Source: a virus
Length of the DNA stretch: 37,313 nucleotides
Direction: 5' to 3' (one strand)
IMG/VR virus record: IMGVR_UViG_3300042378_000048
Span: 1-37,313 of that record
Part shown: positions 1 to 11,500 of the stretch, one piece after another
Position numbering within the stretch: position 1 is the stretch's first letter
How the letters are laid out: each line of letters begins with the position of its first letter
Program-made: the position numbers and the translations under genes
The notes under the pieces: generated by a model
The model's input: the letters and a program-made list of their open reading frames with translations, nothing else
Database searches by the model: none
Told to the model about the DNA's origin: nothing

Positions 1-3000
1 CAATATTAACAGCTTCTTGATTAGGATTATTAGATTTATAATCCCATCTAAGATTTAGTCCAATCATTAAATTAGCTGATGAACCTTTATTAGTTTTAGC
101 TGCTTGAGATTGAAGATAAGGCATTAAGATATTAAATAGTTCTAATTGTTCTTGTTCATTTAATGCATTTCTTTTTATTTCTATTCCTGGAGCTACAACT
201 TCAGTACTAGGTTGAGTAGTTGTAGTAGGTTTAACTTCAGGTTTACTCCAAGTACCAATAACTTGACCATCAACTGTTATTTCAGAATAGTTATAACCTT
301 TAGCTTCTAAATTTTTATAAAGTCTTTTTTCACCTTCATTATAATCAGAACTTTCAATATAAGATTTATTATCAGTAAGTATAGTTGCACCTGCTTCAAT
401 AGCTTTTATAGCTTCCTTAATAGTTTTATCTTGTTGTTCTTTTCTAACTTCTTCATTACCTCGTTTACCACCTATAGATACAAATATTACATCATTAGAA
501 AAATAATTACCTGTATTAGCATACTGCCCTGCTTGTTGTCTATATAATTGAGTAGAACTATTTGTAATTCCTTCACCAAATCCTATAAACTGAGTAGCAA
601 TACTTGCTTTTACAATAGCTTTTTTATCAGCAGATTGAATAGGGGTTATGGTAAATATATTTTTCTTATTAAATTTATTACTTGTGGTAGCTTGAGTTTG
701 AGTAGGTTTACTTTCTTCAATAAGTTGGAATATACTTTTAATAGCTTCATCTGTAAGAGTACCTGGTTCTACACCAATAGCTGTCAATACTGACTTAATA
801 AAGTTTCTCAACTTATCCATCAGAGTAGTATTAGAAGAACCTATTTTAATTTCACTCATAGCCTGTTGAAATTCAGGTTGAGTAAGCATCATTTCAATAA
901 ATTCTTTTATATTAGCAGTACCATAAAGTATTCTTTTTTCTTCGGGGTCAAATCCTACATCTTCACCTGCTTTAAGTTTTTCAAACTTTTCACGCATTGA
1001 TTTATACTTAGCAGCATACTTACCTGAACTTAATGCTGTATTTGCTCTTTCAAACAAAGTAATAATATCTCTTGCAGCTTGAGCACCAGGTACACCATCT
1101 TTAGGTGTAAGTTGTCCATTCTCATCAGTATGTTTAAGTATAAGTTCATCAGTAACTGAGTGTACAGTTTCTTTAAGAATAGTTCTTGCAAGCATTTCAT
1201 TTGATGTATCTTTACTTTCAGCATATTCTTTATTGATTTCAATTACACCTTCTTTATACTTACCATTACTATTTAATCCACTAACTAATTTAATTGTAGT
1301 ATTAGGGTCAACTTTAGATATAAGTTGTTTAAGTATAATAGTAATGTTATTAGGAAGACCACTTGTATTTATTACATTATTAAGTATAGTGGTAAAACTA
1401 TCTTGACCTAATCCAAATCTTTCTGAATTTATAAGTTCAGAAACTGCACTATCATTAACAGGTTCATTAGGTATTGGTGGTGCAACATCTCTTGTTTTAC
1501 CTTTACTTATTTGTCTTTGTTGTTGATTAGGATTTATGTCATAAGCAAATACTTTTTGTCCTTGATTACCTTTACTAACTGCTACTGTCAATGGCTTATA
1601 TTCATTTCCCATTTTTATCCACAAGTAATCTTTACCTTTTACTCTAAATGCAATAAAATTAGGAGCATTTTTTGAATTATATCCTGCATCAGTTATAGAT
1701 ATATTAGATTTTAATTTACCACTTGCAGTTTTTTCATCCATTAAAAGTTTAGGAAGTGAAGTAGGATTATTTCTTGCAAACTGAATTGCAAAATCACTTG
1801 GTCCATTCTCTTTAAATCCAAATACAGTTGTAGTATCATAGTTTATTTTGTTAAGTTCTTTAGTGAATCCCATTTGTTCTAAGTAACTAACAGGTATAAA
1901 CTTAGCAAATTGTGTAGCTTCTTGTACACCACCCTCTAACAATGCATAATTAATAAGGTCTTGTGCAAGTTTTTTAGCACTATATATTTCTCCATTAAAT
2001 GCAGGAAGTGTAAGGTCAGTACCTAATAGTTCTAACAATGCATTATTTAATCCATCTTCATCAAAATTAGACCCAGCAGTATTCTCATAAAGTATCATAG
2101 ATGGCTTACCTGTATAATCAATATCATAGTTAAACCTCTGTATGAGTTTATTATCTTTAAGTTGAGGATGCATACTTACAATGCTAGCTAAATATTTAGC
2201 TAAAGATACTTTACCAGTTTTTTTATCATCTAACATTAACCTATATCTTTCATCAGTTGCTGTACCTGATTTAATAAGAGTTCTTTGTGCTGCTACTGAA
2301 TTAAGATATTTTTTAACTTCTTTAATAATCATGTGTTGCTTTTCAGCTTTCTTAGCTTCACTTGCTTCACTTTTACTTATTAAACTCATTACTTCATCTA
2401 TTGCTCTACTCATTGTAGGAGTATTATATGGAAAATGTTTTTCCCATAAATTATTAGCAGTAAGTAATGCATTTAAAGATACAGCACCAACAGAAGTTGT
2501 AGGTTTAATCATTAAGTCTTCTGTAACATGAATGTAACCTTCTTTTTTCTTTTGTTCTATATTAGTATAAATAGTAATAGGTAAATAATCACCTATAAGT
2601 TTTTCAGAATTTTTAATTGTTGTATTACTTAAAGCTGTTACATTTTTTATCCTTTCTCCAATTTCAGGAATAGATTTACCTAATCCTTTTGAATCTGTGT
2701 TGATTGTACTTTGTATATTTCTAAGTGCTAAACCATATCCTTTAAGCATTAAAAATCTATTTAATGCTGCAAGTTGTAAATAGTTATTAAGTCTATCTCC
2801 TGTTTTGTTTTTAGTTAATTCATCATACATTTTTTCAGAAGTCAATACATTACTAACTTCATTATCAAAATGATATACAGACATTTCATCCATTGATGAA
2901 ATTGCAACACTATCAAAGTATTTCTCTTTTAATTTTTTAATAACCTCAGCTTCTGCATTTGGACTGTAACCTTTTATATTAGAGGTAGCTTTACTCATTT

Positions 3001-6000
3001 CAGCTACATAATCTTTAATAATAGGTTGAGATAAAAATAAGAATGAAAGAGAATTACCATCCTCTCCTTTATCAAATCCTAACATACACAATACTTTATC
3101 TACATCCATTGTGTATGAATTAAGATTTACCTTACCTAAGACTTGTTCTTTTTCATTATCTACTGATATGTTTTGTCTTTCAGATAATACATTTGCAATA
3201 GGTCTTTGAAGTTTATTATAGTCATCAAGTATTTGTCTTAGTTCAGGATAGTTTTCTGTTTGACCTTCAAGTACAACTAACCCTGTTTCTTCATCACTTT
3301 TAAGTAATTCAGTAAGATTATCTAATACAGTATCATTCCCTTCTAAACTACTCATTCTTGCAATAAAGTAATCTTTTTTAGATACTACTTTAGTATCAGC
3401 TTCTCCAAGTTTACCATTAGAATCAATAGAACCAAATGACATTTTAAATGGAAGACCATCATTCAACAATTGTAATTGATTACCATTTGCTTTAGCTTGT
3501 TCAAATAATGAATGAGAAGTAACATCTAATGAATATGCACCTGTACCTATTTTACCTGAAGCACCTAATGCCATTTTTTGTTTTTGATACTCATCAGATA
3601 ATGGAGTAAAAAACTTATTATCTTTTTGATTAATCTTATCAATCATCTCTGCTTGTTCTTTAGCATAATCAATTGATAATATAGCATTAATTTTCTTTTG
3701 TACAGAAGGTTTACTGTTGCCAAATACAGCTAAGTGTATATTGACAAGTTTGTTTTGAAGTAGTTTTTCTTTAACATTCTTTACTTTATCTCCTGCTTTG
3801 ACTGGTCTAAACTTACCATCTTCATCTTGGGTATGCCATAGTTGATAACTACTTAGTTTATCAACGTCAAAGTCTTGACCCATTTGTTTAGTAAAGTTCT
3901 TAGGAGTAATTATTAAGTCACCATTTTGAGATGGAAGAAATCCTGCAATAGTAACCTTAGAACCTGACATGTGACCTGAGGTAGGAATCCTAAATGTAAT
4001 CATGTCTAATAGTTCCTTATCAAACATTTTTTCATTTAATTGAAATCCTTTGTCAGTCTTAATTACATACTTATAATTTTCTCCATCTCTCTCTAATAAG
4101 TCAATAAGATTACCATCATTATCTCTAAACTTAGATGCAACTAATATTTGAGCAGATTTAAGATTATTTTTTTCATCATAATCAGCTGCTTGTAGCTCTC
4201 CATTAAATTTATTATTTAACCAAACTATTTGACTTTTGTCTATACCTTTAAAATCTTTTTGAATTTTAAATCCTTCTTCAGAACCTGCTACATAAGCATT
4301 ACCAGGAAATTTCATTTTAACAAGTCTATTATCTATAATAGCATTGAGTAGTGCTTCAATTCTATTTGAATTAGCACTCATCCATAATGGAAGTTTAAAC
4401 TTGTAATCTGTTATTGTTCCATCATTATCATAAATAAATTCTATTTCTAATCCATCTATATCTTGTTTAGACCAACCTCTATCAAAAGCTTCTTCTTTTA
4501 AAAGCTTTTGAAGTTTAAGTGCTGTTTCTTTTACATTAGTAGGTTTATTAGTAGCTTCATCAATACCTAACTCATTATAAAATCTTTGTTTCCTTAAGTT
4601 ATAAAGTTCAGTAAAGGTTTGATTATATATCTCTTGAAGTTTTTTACCCGAGTAAGATGTGCCATCCATCATAAATCCAGACTCATCCATCATCCCATTA
4701 CCAAATAAAACTTTAGTAAGCTGAGAACCTAAAGTAGTTGTGTCTTCACTTCTTTTGCCTGATTTAAATGGTACATCTTGTTGTATCTTAAAATCTTTTC
4801 TGTTTAAAACTAATGATGCATTTTCAAGGTCTTGTTGACTTATGTTTTTTATCTTACCATTTTCATCAAATATTTTTAATGGACTTTTAAGTGCTCCTAC
4901 TTTATTAGCAGTTTGATAAGATGCTCTTACTTTTAATCCTCTTTTTTGAAAATCTTGTAATGCTATTCTAAGTTTATCTAATTCAGTACCTGCTGTCATC
5001 TGTGGAATTAAAGGAAATGATGAACTCTTAATGTACATCATTCTCATTAACCCTTGTTCTTTATCAAATGTCTGACCTGTATATACTGGCTTAATTGGTT
5101 GAAGCACTTTAGAAAGAATTTCTTTTTGTGCATCAGTCATATCTTCTACAGAAGTATTATTAGTAAATAACTCTTCAGCTATATCTAAGTCTTTATCTGT
5201 AAGTGAAAGTACACTATCAGATGTTTTACCCATTTGTCTTAATACATGGAGATGTTCTTGCCATGTTGTATACTCTTGAGCATCAGTAGATTCTATACTA
5301 AAGTAACCTGCTGAATTAGGATATGCTTTGTTAAGTTCTTTTTCTCTTTCCCCTTCATCTCCTATTTGCATTATCTTATTATACTCTTCAACATCAAATT
5401 TTTTATTATCTAATACTTTAGTAAGGAATCCAATATTTTGAGAAACAGAAACTCTATCTGCTAAAAAGATTTGATGATAAGTTTCATTTTTAGAATCAGC
5501 TAATTTAACACCAGGAGCAATCATAGCTGCTAACCTTTTACCAACATTGATAAAAGTATCTTCTGATTGTTCAATAAAAGATTTAGAACTTGATTTATAA
5601 TAAACAGCTGGGTCACCAATAACTGTCATGTAAGTATTTGCATTACCAATCATTTGATTAATAACATAATCAAATGCTATTACACTTGTTTTTGTATCAT
5701 CAGGTAACTTACCATACTTTTCAGTATCTTTTAAATACTTTGCATCAACAAACTTAAACTTAGTTGAACCATCTTCATTCTTAGTAATTAACTCATTATC
5801 CTCCCATACTTTTATTTTTTGTTGTACAAGAGTGCTAATAAGATTATTTATTTCAGGATAAATTTGAGCTTTAAGTTCATCATTAAGATTTTCTAATTTA
5901 AAATTAGGTGAAGATAAAAGAGTTTGTAAATTTCCTTCCCACAATGAACCATCATTCATTTCATATTTAACTTGCAAATCATTGAGTCCAGGTAAAAACA

Positions 6001-8587
6001 TTAACATTTTTGCACCCTTATCATATCCTTTTACATTAGTGCCATCAGGATTCTTTGTCTTAAAGTCAATAATCCTTTCTATTTCAGGTAACACTAATTG
6101 ATTAAATGCTAATTGAAGTACCTCAGCTTTAATTTCAAACCTTTGATTTTTAACATTATATTCATAGTAGTCTTGGTCATTAAGTTTAAACATTGGTGCT
6201 TTAACTGTAAGCATTGTTGACTTATCTGACATAGTTGGGAATAGCATAGATGCTATCCTCATTGGAAACTCCATTCCATCAATTGTAAACTTTACACTTG
6301 TATCACCTTGTTTCATGTCCATGAACAATCCCCACTTAACAAGTTCATGGTCAGCATCTGCTAATGAGGTAATACCATTATCACCAAATATTTTTTTACC
6401 TAATTCTTTTAAAGCATTTAAATCTAAATGACTAATACTAAATGCATTAGATACTGCTGGATTTTCTAACCATTGTAACCAAGCTGCATTTTTAGAAAAT
6501 GCAATATCATTTAATTGCTCTCTAATATTACCATTGTTATTTTTTAAATCTATAAATCTATCAGTAGCAAATTTATATGCAGTATATCCATAGATAGATT
6601 TTTTACCTGACCTAAATGAACTTGTAGATACATTCTCTACATACTTAGCTTGAAACTTAGCTAAACCATTTTCAATTGCATTATCTCTAAATGGATGATT
6701 TTCTTTAAAGTCAGCTGAAATAATTGTATTGTCAGCATCAACAGCTTTCTGTAACCAACCTGCAAGAATACCAATAGGTTGATGTTCACCTGATGTTTTT
6801 GCAAAAAACTTATCAGGAGTTAGTTTAGTATCTTTATTTACATAGTAATCACCACTAAGTATTCTATGTATTGCATTAGGATGCATATCAATACCAAATG
6901 CATCTAACCACTCTAATACCTTCTCTCTTGCTTCTGCTTGTTCTTCAGCAGACATGTTTGAATATTCCATAATAGGAATATTCTTACCATCTGTTGAAAT
7001 ATTTTTAACTTGTAATGCTCTACTAATAGCAGGAGTTGTAGGTTTGCCAACAATGTATTTTAATTGACCATTTACTTTTTCAACTCTTAATTCTTTAGTG
7101 TCATACTTATCATCAATTTTAGTTGTAATACTAAACTTTTTTACTTCTCCTTCTTTAAAGTCATCAGCTTTAAATCCAAGTATATCAATTGTTTTTTTAT
7201 CCTTTAATTCTTCATCTCTATTATTAATTGCTGCTGTCTTATGAATATCTACAAGTTGTCTTGCCTTACTATATTTTAATGGTTTAGGTGCATTATTAAA
7301 CCAAGACTGATGTTCTTCTAATAATCTTTGTGCTTCATTTTTATTTACAAAGTATTGTCCTGTTTCAACATCAGCATCTACTAAGTCACTACCTAAGAAA
7401 TCATTTTTCCAATTAGCTAAAGTTTTTCTTCTAAGTTCTGCAGAATTAGTATTCATTACTTTTAAAGTAAGATTACCATCTTGGTCAAATGAATATTGTA
7501 CATAATGCATAGTAAGTGCATGATTACTCATTGTAGATAAAAACTGATTCTTAACTTGAGCATCAGCTTTTTCTAATCTATTTACAAACTCATTTAACCA
7601 AGGTCTTACATCAGCATTATCTTTTAAGTAAGCAACAGCTTCATTAAAAGTAAATGACTTATCAGCCATTAAAGCTATAACAGTATCAAACACAGTATCA
7701 AAATCTACATAAGCAGGAATACCCATTACAGTATTCATGTTATTACCTTTGTCATCTGTAAGAGGAATACCTGACATTAACAGTCTAAGTTCTTTTCTTA
7801 CAGAATTTTTAGGATTTCTTTCTAAAGAAGTTTGTGAATAATTTTCATCTCTTTCACTATTTGTTTCTTCAAAGTCTGTTACACTATCTTCTGAAGATTC
7901 TTCTTCCATGTCTGCTATTTTAGCAGTATCATCTGCTTCCTCTACTGTTGTTGTAGTAGTACCATCTTCATTAGTTACAGTATTAACTTTAATATTAGCA
8001 AACTTATATAGTTTATTTAATCCTACTTCAGCAATAGTATCAAAATTATCTTTAACTAATTTAAGTTTTTCTTTAGCTACTTGAATTTTCTTAAGATTAA
8101 GTTGAACTACATTATCATCAGGTTTACCAATAGCATTTAATTTTTCTGCAACATTATCAAGAGTAGCTTCATAAGTATTAAACATCTTAATAAGCTCTTC
8201 TTTCATTTGCTGTTTTAACTCTGATTCACTTGTTATTGATTTCCCATTAACATTAAAATCTTTAGCAGCAGTATTAAATACATGATTTACAAAATAGTTA
8301 AAATGATTATTAGCTAAACCATCAATCTTCATTAACTCTTTGGTAATTTCTTTTCTACCTTCTTCACTTATTTCTTTAGGCTCAAATGATGTGTCATCAT
8401 CTAACTTAACACCATACTGGTTTAAGAATCCTAGTAGTGCATCAGCTTGTTTCATTACAGTATTATAAGCTTCTACTGCATCTTGACTACTTTGAGTTGC
8501 TTTATAATTACTAAATGATGCTTCTACTAATCTTTTAAATTCTTGTTCGGTATAAGCTTTACCATTATAGGTGATAGTACAAATCAT
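1..8587 (-). CDS. Giant crAss-like virion RNA polymerase (partial, 3' end outside window)
   Basis: The frame is open from the ATG at 8587 to the window edge: 2862 codons with no stop, so the C-terminus is missing. The catalytic DxDxD motif reads DFDVD at residues 1572-1576 (D1572, D1574, D1576; bases 3860-3874). It is preceded 39 residues earlier by RIPTSGHMSG (from R1533), which matches the R-P-T-L-H-R to NADFDGD spacing of cellular beta-prime, and by KMKFPG at 1424-1429. Known: crAss-like phages package a single-chain, YonO-related RNA polymerase that is ejected to transcribe early genes. About 1400 residues precede the catalytic core. Behind it lie a degenerate zincin-like segment (K-E-T-V-H ending at H2476, with E2562) and an alpha/beta-looking domain near residues 2655-2780 that I cannot name. 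The start lies 8 bases after the upstream stop, with no Shine-Dalgarno. The RNAP identity is strong; roles of the flanking domains are unknown. Confidence 0.93.
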   Translation of the reverse strand, partial: MICTITYNGKAYTEQEFKRLVEASFSNYKATQSSQDAVEAYNTVMKQADALLGFLNQYGVKLDDDTSFEPKEISEEGRKEITKELMKIDGLANNHFNYFVNHVFNTAAKDFNVNGKSITSESELKQQMKEELIKMFNTYEATLDNVAEKLNAIGKPDDNVVQLNLKKIQVAKEKLKLVKDNFDTIAEVGLNKLYKFANIKVNTVTNEDGTTTTTVEEADDTAKIADMEEESSEDSVTDFEETNSERDENYSQTSLERNPKNSVRKELRLLMSGIPLTDDKGNNMNTVMGIPAYVDFDTVFDTVIALMADKSFTFNEAVAYLKDNADVRPWLNEFVNRLEKADAQVKNQFLSTMSNHALTMHYVQYSFDQDGNLTLKVMNTNSAELRRKTLANWKNDFLGSDLVDADVETGQYFVNKNEAQRLLEEHQSWFNNAPKPLKYSKARQLVDIHKTAAINNRDEELKDKKTIDILGFKADDFKEGEVKKFSITTKIDDKYDTKELRVEKVNGQLKYIVGKPTTPAISRALQVKNISTDGKNIPIMEYSNMSAEEQAEAREKVLEWLDAFGIDMHPNAIHRILSGDYYVNKDTKLTPDKFFAKTSGEHQPIGILAGWLQKAVDADNTIISADFKENHPFRDNAIENGLAKFQAKYVENVSTSSFRSGKKSIYGYTAYKFATDRFIDLKNNNGNIREQLNDIAFSKNAAWLQWLENPAVSNAFSISHLDLNALKELGKKIFGDNGITSLADADHELVKWGLFMDMKQGDTSVKFTIDGMEFPMRIASMLFPTMSDKSTMLTVKAPMFKLNDQDYYEYNVKNQRFEIKAEVLQLAFNQLVLPEIERIIDFKTKNPDGTNVKGYDKGAKMLMFLPGLNDLQVKYEMNDGSLWEGNLQTLLSSPNFKLENLNDELKAQIYPEINNLISTLVQQKIKVWEDNELITKNEDGSTKFKFVDAKYLKDTEKYGKLPDDTKTSVIAFDYVINQMIGNANTYMTVIGDPAVYYKSSSKSFIEQSEDTFINVGKRLAAMIAPGVKLADSKNETYHQIFLADRVSVSQNIGFLTKVLDNKKFDVEEYNKIMQIGDEGEREKELNKAYPNSAGYFSIESTDAQEYTTWQEHLHVLRQMGKTSDSVLSLTDKDLDIAEELFTNNTSVEDMTDAQKEILSKVLQPIKPVYTGQTFDKEQGLMRMMYIKSSSFPLIPQMTAGTELDKLRIALQDFQKRGLKVRASYQTANKVGALKSPLKIFDENGKIKNISQQDLENASLVLNRKDFKIQQDVPFKSGKRSEDTTTLGSQLTKVLFGNGMMDESGFMMDGTSYSGKKLQEIYNQTFTELYNLRKQRFYNELGIDEATNKPTNVKETALKLQKLLKEEAFDRGWSKQDIDGLEIEFIYDNDGTITDYKFKLPLWMSANSNRIEALLNAIIDNRLVKMKFPGNAYVAGSEEGFKIQKDFKGIDKSQIVWLNNKFNGELQAADYDEKNNLKSAQILVASKFRDNDGNLIDLLERDGENYKYVIKTDKGFQLNEKMFDKELLDMITFRIPTSGHMSGSKVTIAGFLPSQNGDLIITPKNFTKQMGQDFDVDKLSSYQLWHTQDEDGKFRPVKAGDKVKNVKEKLLQNKLVNIHLAVFGNSKPSVQKKINAILSIDYAKEQAEMIDKINQKDNKFFTPLSDEYQKQKMALGASGKIGTGAYSLDVTSHSLFEQAKANGNQLQLLNDGLPFKMSFGSIDSNGKLGEADTKVVSKKDYFIARMSSLEGNDTVLDNLTELLKSDEETGLVVLEGQTENYPELRQILDDYNKLQRPIANVLSERQNISVDNEKEQVLGKVNLNSYTMDVDKVLCMLGFDKGEDGNSLSFLFLSQPIIKDYVAEMSKATSNIKGYSPNAEAEVIKKLKEKYFDSVAISSMDEMSVYHFDNEVSNVLTSEKMYDELTKNKTGDRLNNYLQLAALNRFLMLKGYGLALRNIQSTINTDSKGLGKSIPEIGERIKNVTALSNTTIKNSEKLIGDYLPITIYTNIEQKKKEGYIHVTEDLMIKPTTSVGAVSLNALLTANNLWEKHFPYNTPTMSRAIDEVMSLISKSEASEAKKAEKQHMIIKEVKKYLNSVAAQRTLIKSGTATDERYRLMLDDKKTGKVSLAKYLASIVSMHPQLKDNKLIQRFNYDIDYTGKPSMILYENTAGSNFDEDGLNNALLELLGTDLTLPAFNGEIYSAKKLAQDLINYALLEGGVQEATQFAKFIPVSYLEQMGFTKELNKINYDTTTVFGFKENGPSDFAIQFARNNPTSLPKLLMDEKTASGKLKSNISITDAGYNSKNAPNFIAFRVKGKDYLWIKMGNEYKPLTVAVSKGNQGQKVFAYDINPNQQQRQISKGKTRDVAPPIPNEPVNDSAVSELINSERFGLGQDSFTTILNNVINTSGLPNNITIILKQLISKVDPNTTIKLVSGLNSNGKYKEGVIEINKEYAESKDTSNEMLARTILKETVHSVTDELILKHTDENGQLTPKDGVPGAQAARDIITLFERANTALSSGKYAAKYKSMREKFEKLKAGEDVGFDPEEKRILYGTANIKEFIEMMLTQPEFQQAMSEIKIGSSNTTLMDKLRNFIKSVLTAIGVEPGTLTDEAIKSIFQLIEESKPTQTQATTSNKFNKKNIFTITPIQSADKKAIVKASIATQFIGFGEGITNSSTQLYRQQAGQYANTGNYFSNDVIFVSIGGKRGNEEVRKEQQDKTIKEAIKAIEAGATILTDNKSYIESSDYNEGEKRLYKNLEAKGYNYSEITVDGQVIGTWSKPEVKPTTTTQPSTEVVAPGIEIKRNALNEQEQLELFNILMPYLQSQAAKTNKGSSANLMIGLNLRWDYKSNNPNQEAVNI

Positions 8588-8595
8588 GTTGATGT

Positions 8596-11500
8596 TTATT
8601 TACAATCTTTAGTAATTGTTTTGTTGTCTATAAGTTTCTGAATAGCTTCATCTACATTTGAAGACTCTGCAAATATATTAAAAAATTCTTCAAATCCTTC
8701 TAAAGGTGTTTGTGTTTCTTCAGTTTTTTGTTGACTTTCTAATGCTGCAATTTGTGCATCATATCTTTCATTGATTGTTTTTTCTTTTGCTTCTTTTATT
8801 TTTTGAGATTCTTTATCAGTATAATCATCTTTTACAAGTTCTGTTTTTATAATACCTTTTGCATCTAATTCAAAATCAAATTTTAAATAATCTTGAATTG
8901 ATTCATTTGATAAATTATTATATCTTTTAGCTTTGGTATCTTTTGTAGCTATTTGTATACTACCATCTTTAAAAGTTATTACTTGTAATTCTACTAATAA
9001 ATTATCTCCAGTATCAACTATTATTTTTTCATTTTTAATTGGTGTAATTTTATCTATTTCTTCTTGTTGTTTTCTTTTTAATTCAGCTATTGCTTCTACA
9101 TTAGATTCTTGAGATGTAGGAGTTTGTACTGGTTTTTGTTCAAGTTTCTTTTTAAGATTATCATCTAATTGTTTAGCAAATTCAGTAGACTCATTAGTAT
9201 TCTCAGATAATAATCTTTTAGCATCTTCTACTTTTTCTTCTATAGTACTTCCTATAAATTCCCAACCTGCTTCTTCAAAAAGAGGTATTTGTTTTTGTAA
9301 CTGCTCATCTGTATATGTACTGGCAACAAGATTATTGAGTTGTTTATTCTCTTCTTTAGTTTCTGTTTTAGGACTACTGTATTCAGCACTATTTCTATTA
9401 GGTGGAGCAACAGCTTTAAATTCAATATTAGGTTGGAACCTTGTAATGAAATGAGGTTTATCAGCAGTACCTGCATTTTCTAATCTAATATCTGTTTGAG
9501 CATCCTTCATTGAGTACTCAAAGTAATTATAATTTGATGACTCTTCAATAGAACCATCTTCATTTATTAATCCCATTTTAAACTCAGAAGAGTTTATGTC
9601 AGGATTATTAAAATTATTTTTTACATTTAAGTATTGTTCAGATAAAAATTGTCTTAGTTCAGTTTCATATTTTTTTAAATCATTTTCATTCTCAATTGTA
9701 AATTCCTTTCCACCCTTAACTCCAAATCTTAATTTTGTACCTTCATCATTAATGTGGATGTATGATTTATTATTTGCTAAGCTAGTTGGATTTTGTGTTC
9801 TTACAAATTTATTTGTGTATTGAAAAAACATGTTACTACCTGAAAATCCAAGTTTTTTTAGGTTAGTAATTAAATTATTTTTGTTGGCTCCACCTGTTAA
9901 ACTTACTGAAAACAAGTTCATTAATGAGTCAACTAATTCTTCACTTACTTTTGGAAAATCAGTAGTTAATATTTTATGACTATCTGCATCCCATTGTCTT
10001 ACATCAATAGTATGACCATATTTTAATTGCTCTAATAACTCAGGAGTAAATTGATTATCGTCAATCTTAAACTGTTTTTTAAATTCATCAAATGGAATTA
10101 TAAAAGATTTATTTCCATTACTCACATACATATGAGTAATTTGTTTATTACTTACAATTGCTCTAGCAAGAACAGCATTCTTATTTATACTTCTAATTCT
10201 TTTCTTTTCATTGTTAGGGAATTTTTCAATCATCCCTCCTGTCTTAGCTGTTATTTCAATCTTAGGAGTTCCACCTTTTTTATTAGTATCAATTATATAT
10301 TTTCTTAAAGCTCTAAGGTCTGCAAGTTGTTTTTTCTTATCTTCTGCATTAAGCTTATCATTGGTTTCTATTTTACTTACATCATGAATATAGGAAACTG
10401 CATCTCCTTCATTATCAATAATAGTAAGAGGTACAGCATCATAGTATGCTTGAGATTTTAAAAAATCATTTCCTTTTTCTTTTACATTCTTAACTACCCA
10501 ATCTTTAAAAGAAATTAATGCAGCTTTACCATCAGGAGTAACTTTAACCTTACCATTAGCATCTCTATCTTTAATAAGAATATCTGCATTATTAGCAGCT
10601 ACTTGTACATTAAGTTGAGTGCCTGGATTAAACTTATCTCTTCTTAATAACTTTTTAAATTTCAAAAAGTTATCAACATCTTCTTCTTCATATTCTTCAA
10701 GTATAGTTGATAAACTTCCATCTTCATTTTCTATAGTTTTAAAATTACCACCCTTATTAGTAGAGTTATAACCAAATCTAAATATAGTATCACCAAGTGA
10801 AAATACTTCAGTAGCCATTTCACCTGATGCAGTTTCAACAGGAGTTTTAGAACTGTTAATTTCTTTGTTTAAATTATCAGCTTGTTTTTGAGCCTGTTGT
10901 TCCATCAGGTTTTGTTCTTCAGCAAACTGCAATAAAGAACTTGCCATCTCTTTTCTACTTCTGAATACCTTATCAAATACAGCTTGATAATTATCAATAG
11001 GCATTCCATTTAATTCCCAACCAAGAATCAATGTGTTGAATAATCCTCTTACTTGGTCTTTGTTAGAATTAACAATATAATCTCTGATAAACTTTTCAAA
11101 TGATGGTTCAGAACCAAGTTCATCTTCAAGTGCTACTAAGTAATCACCTACTTCTTGTTTAATTCTAGCTCTTGCTTCAGGACTTAATTTGCTATTTACT
11201 TCTTTAGGGTCATAACTAATTGATTCTTTTTCTACTGCAGCATCACTACTTTCTTTAGGGTCATTACTTACAGGTATTTGAAACTTATATCTATTTGGTA
11301 TAGTTTTATTTTTAGTAATATCTAATCCTGAATTATTATTAGCTTGTAGTCTTTGAATTAACTCTAATTGTTTTTTACCTTCTTCATTTAACTCATCACT
11401 CTGTTCATCAACTTCAAGGTCTATAGTTAATTGGTCATTACCAGAATTTTCTATTTGTTGTTTGATATCATTAACAAAGTTAATTAACTCAACATCAGTA

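Noticed and set aside
1030-1242. Alternative minus-strand frame of 70 codons inside the polymerase gene
   Set aside because: The main frame here encodes the zincin-like domain with recognisable motifs; the alternative frame is Leu/Lys/Met-rich noise.
2181-2531. Plus-strand open frame of 116 codons
   Set aside because: It lies opposite the RNA polymerase coding frame, which is open throughout, and its product is low-complexity and hydrophobic in the way antisense frames of AT-rich genes are.
4484-4509. AAAAGCTT inverted repeat
   Set aside because: It lies inside the polymerase coding sequence and is explained by Lys/Ala/Phe/Leu codons in AT-rich DNA; no gene boundary is near.
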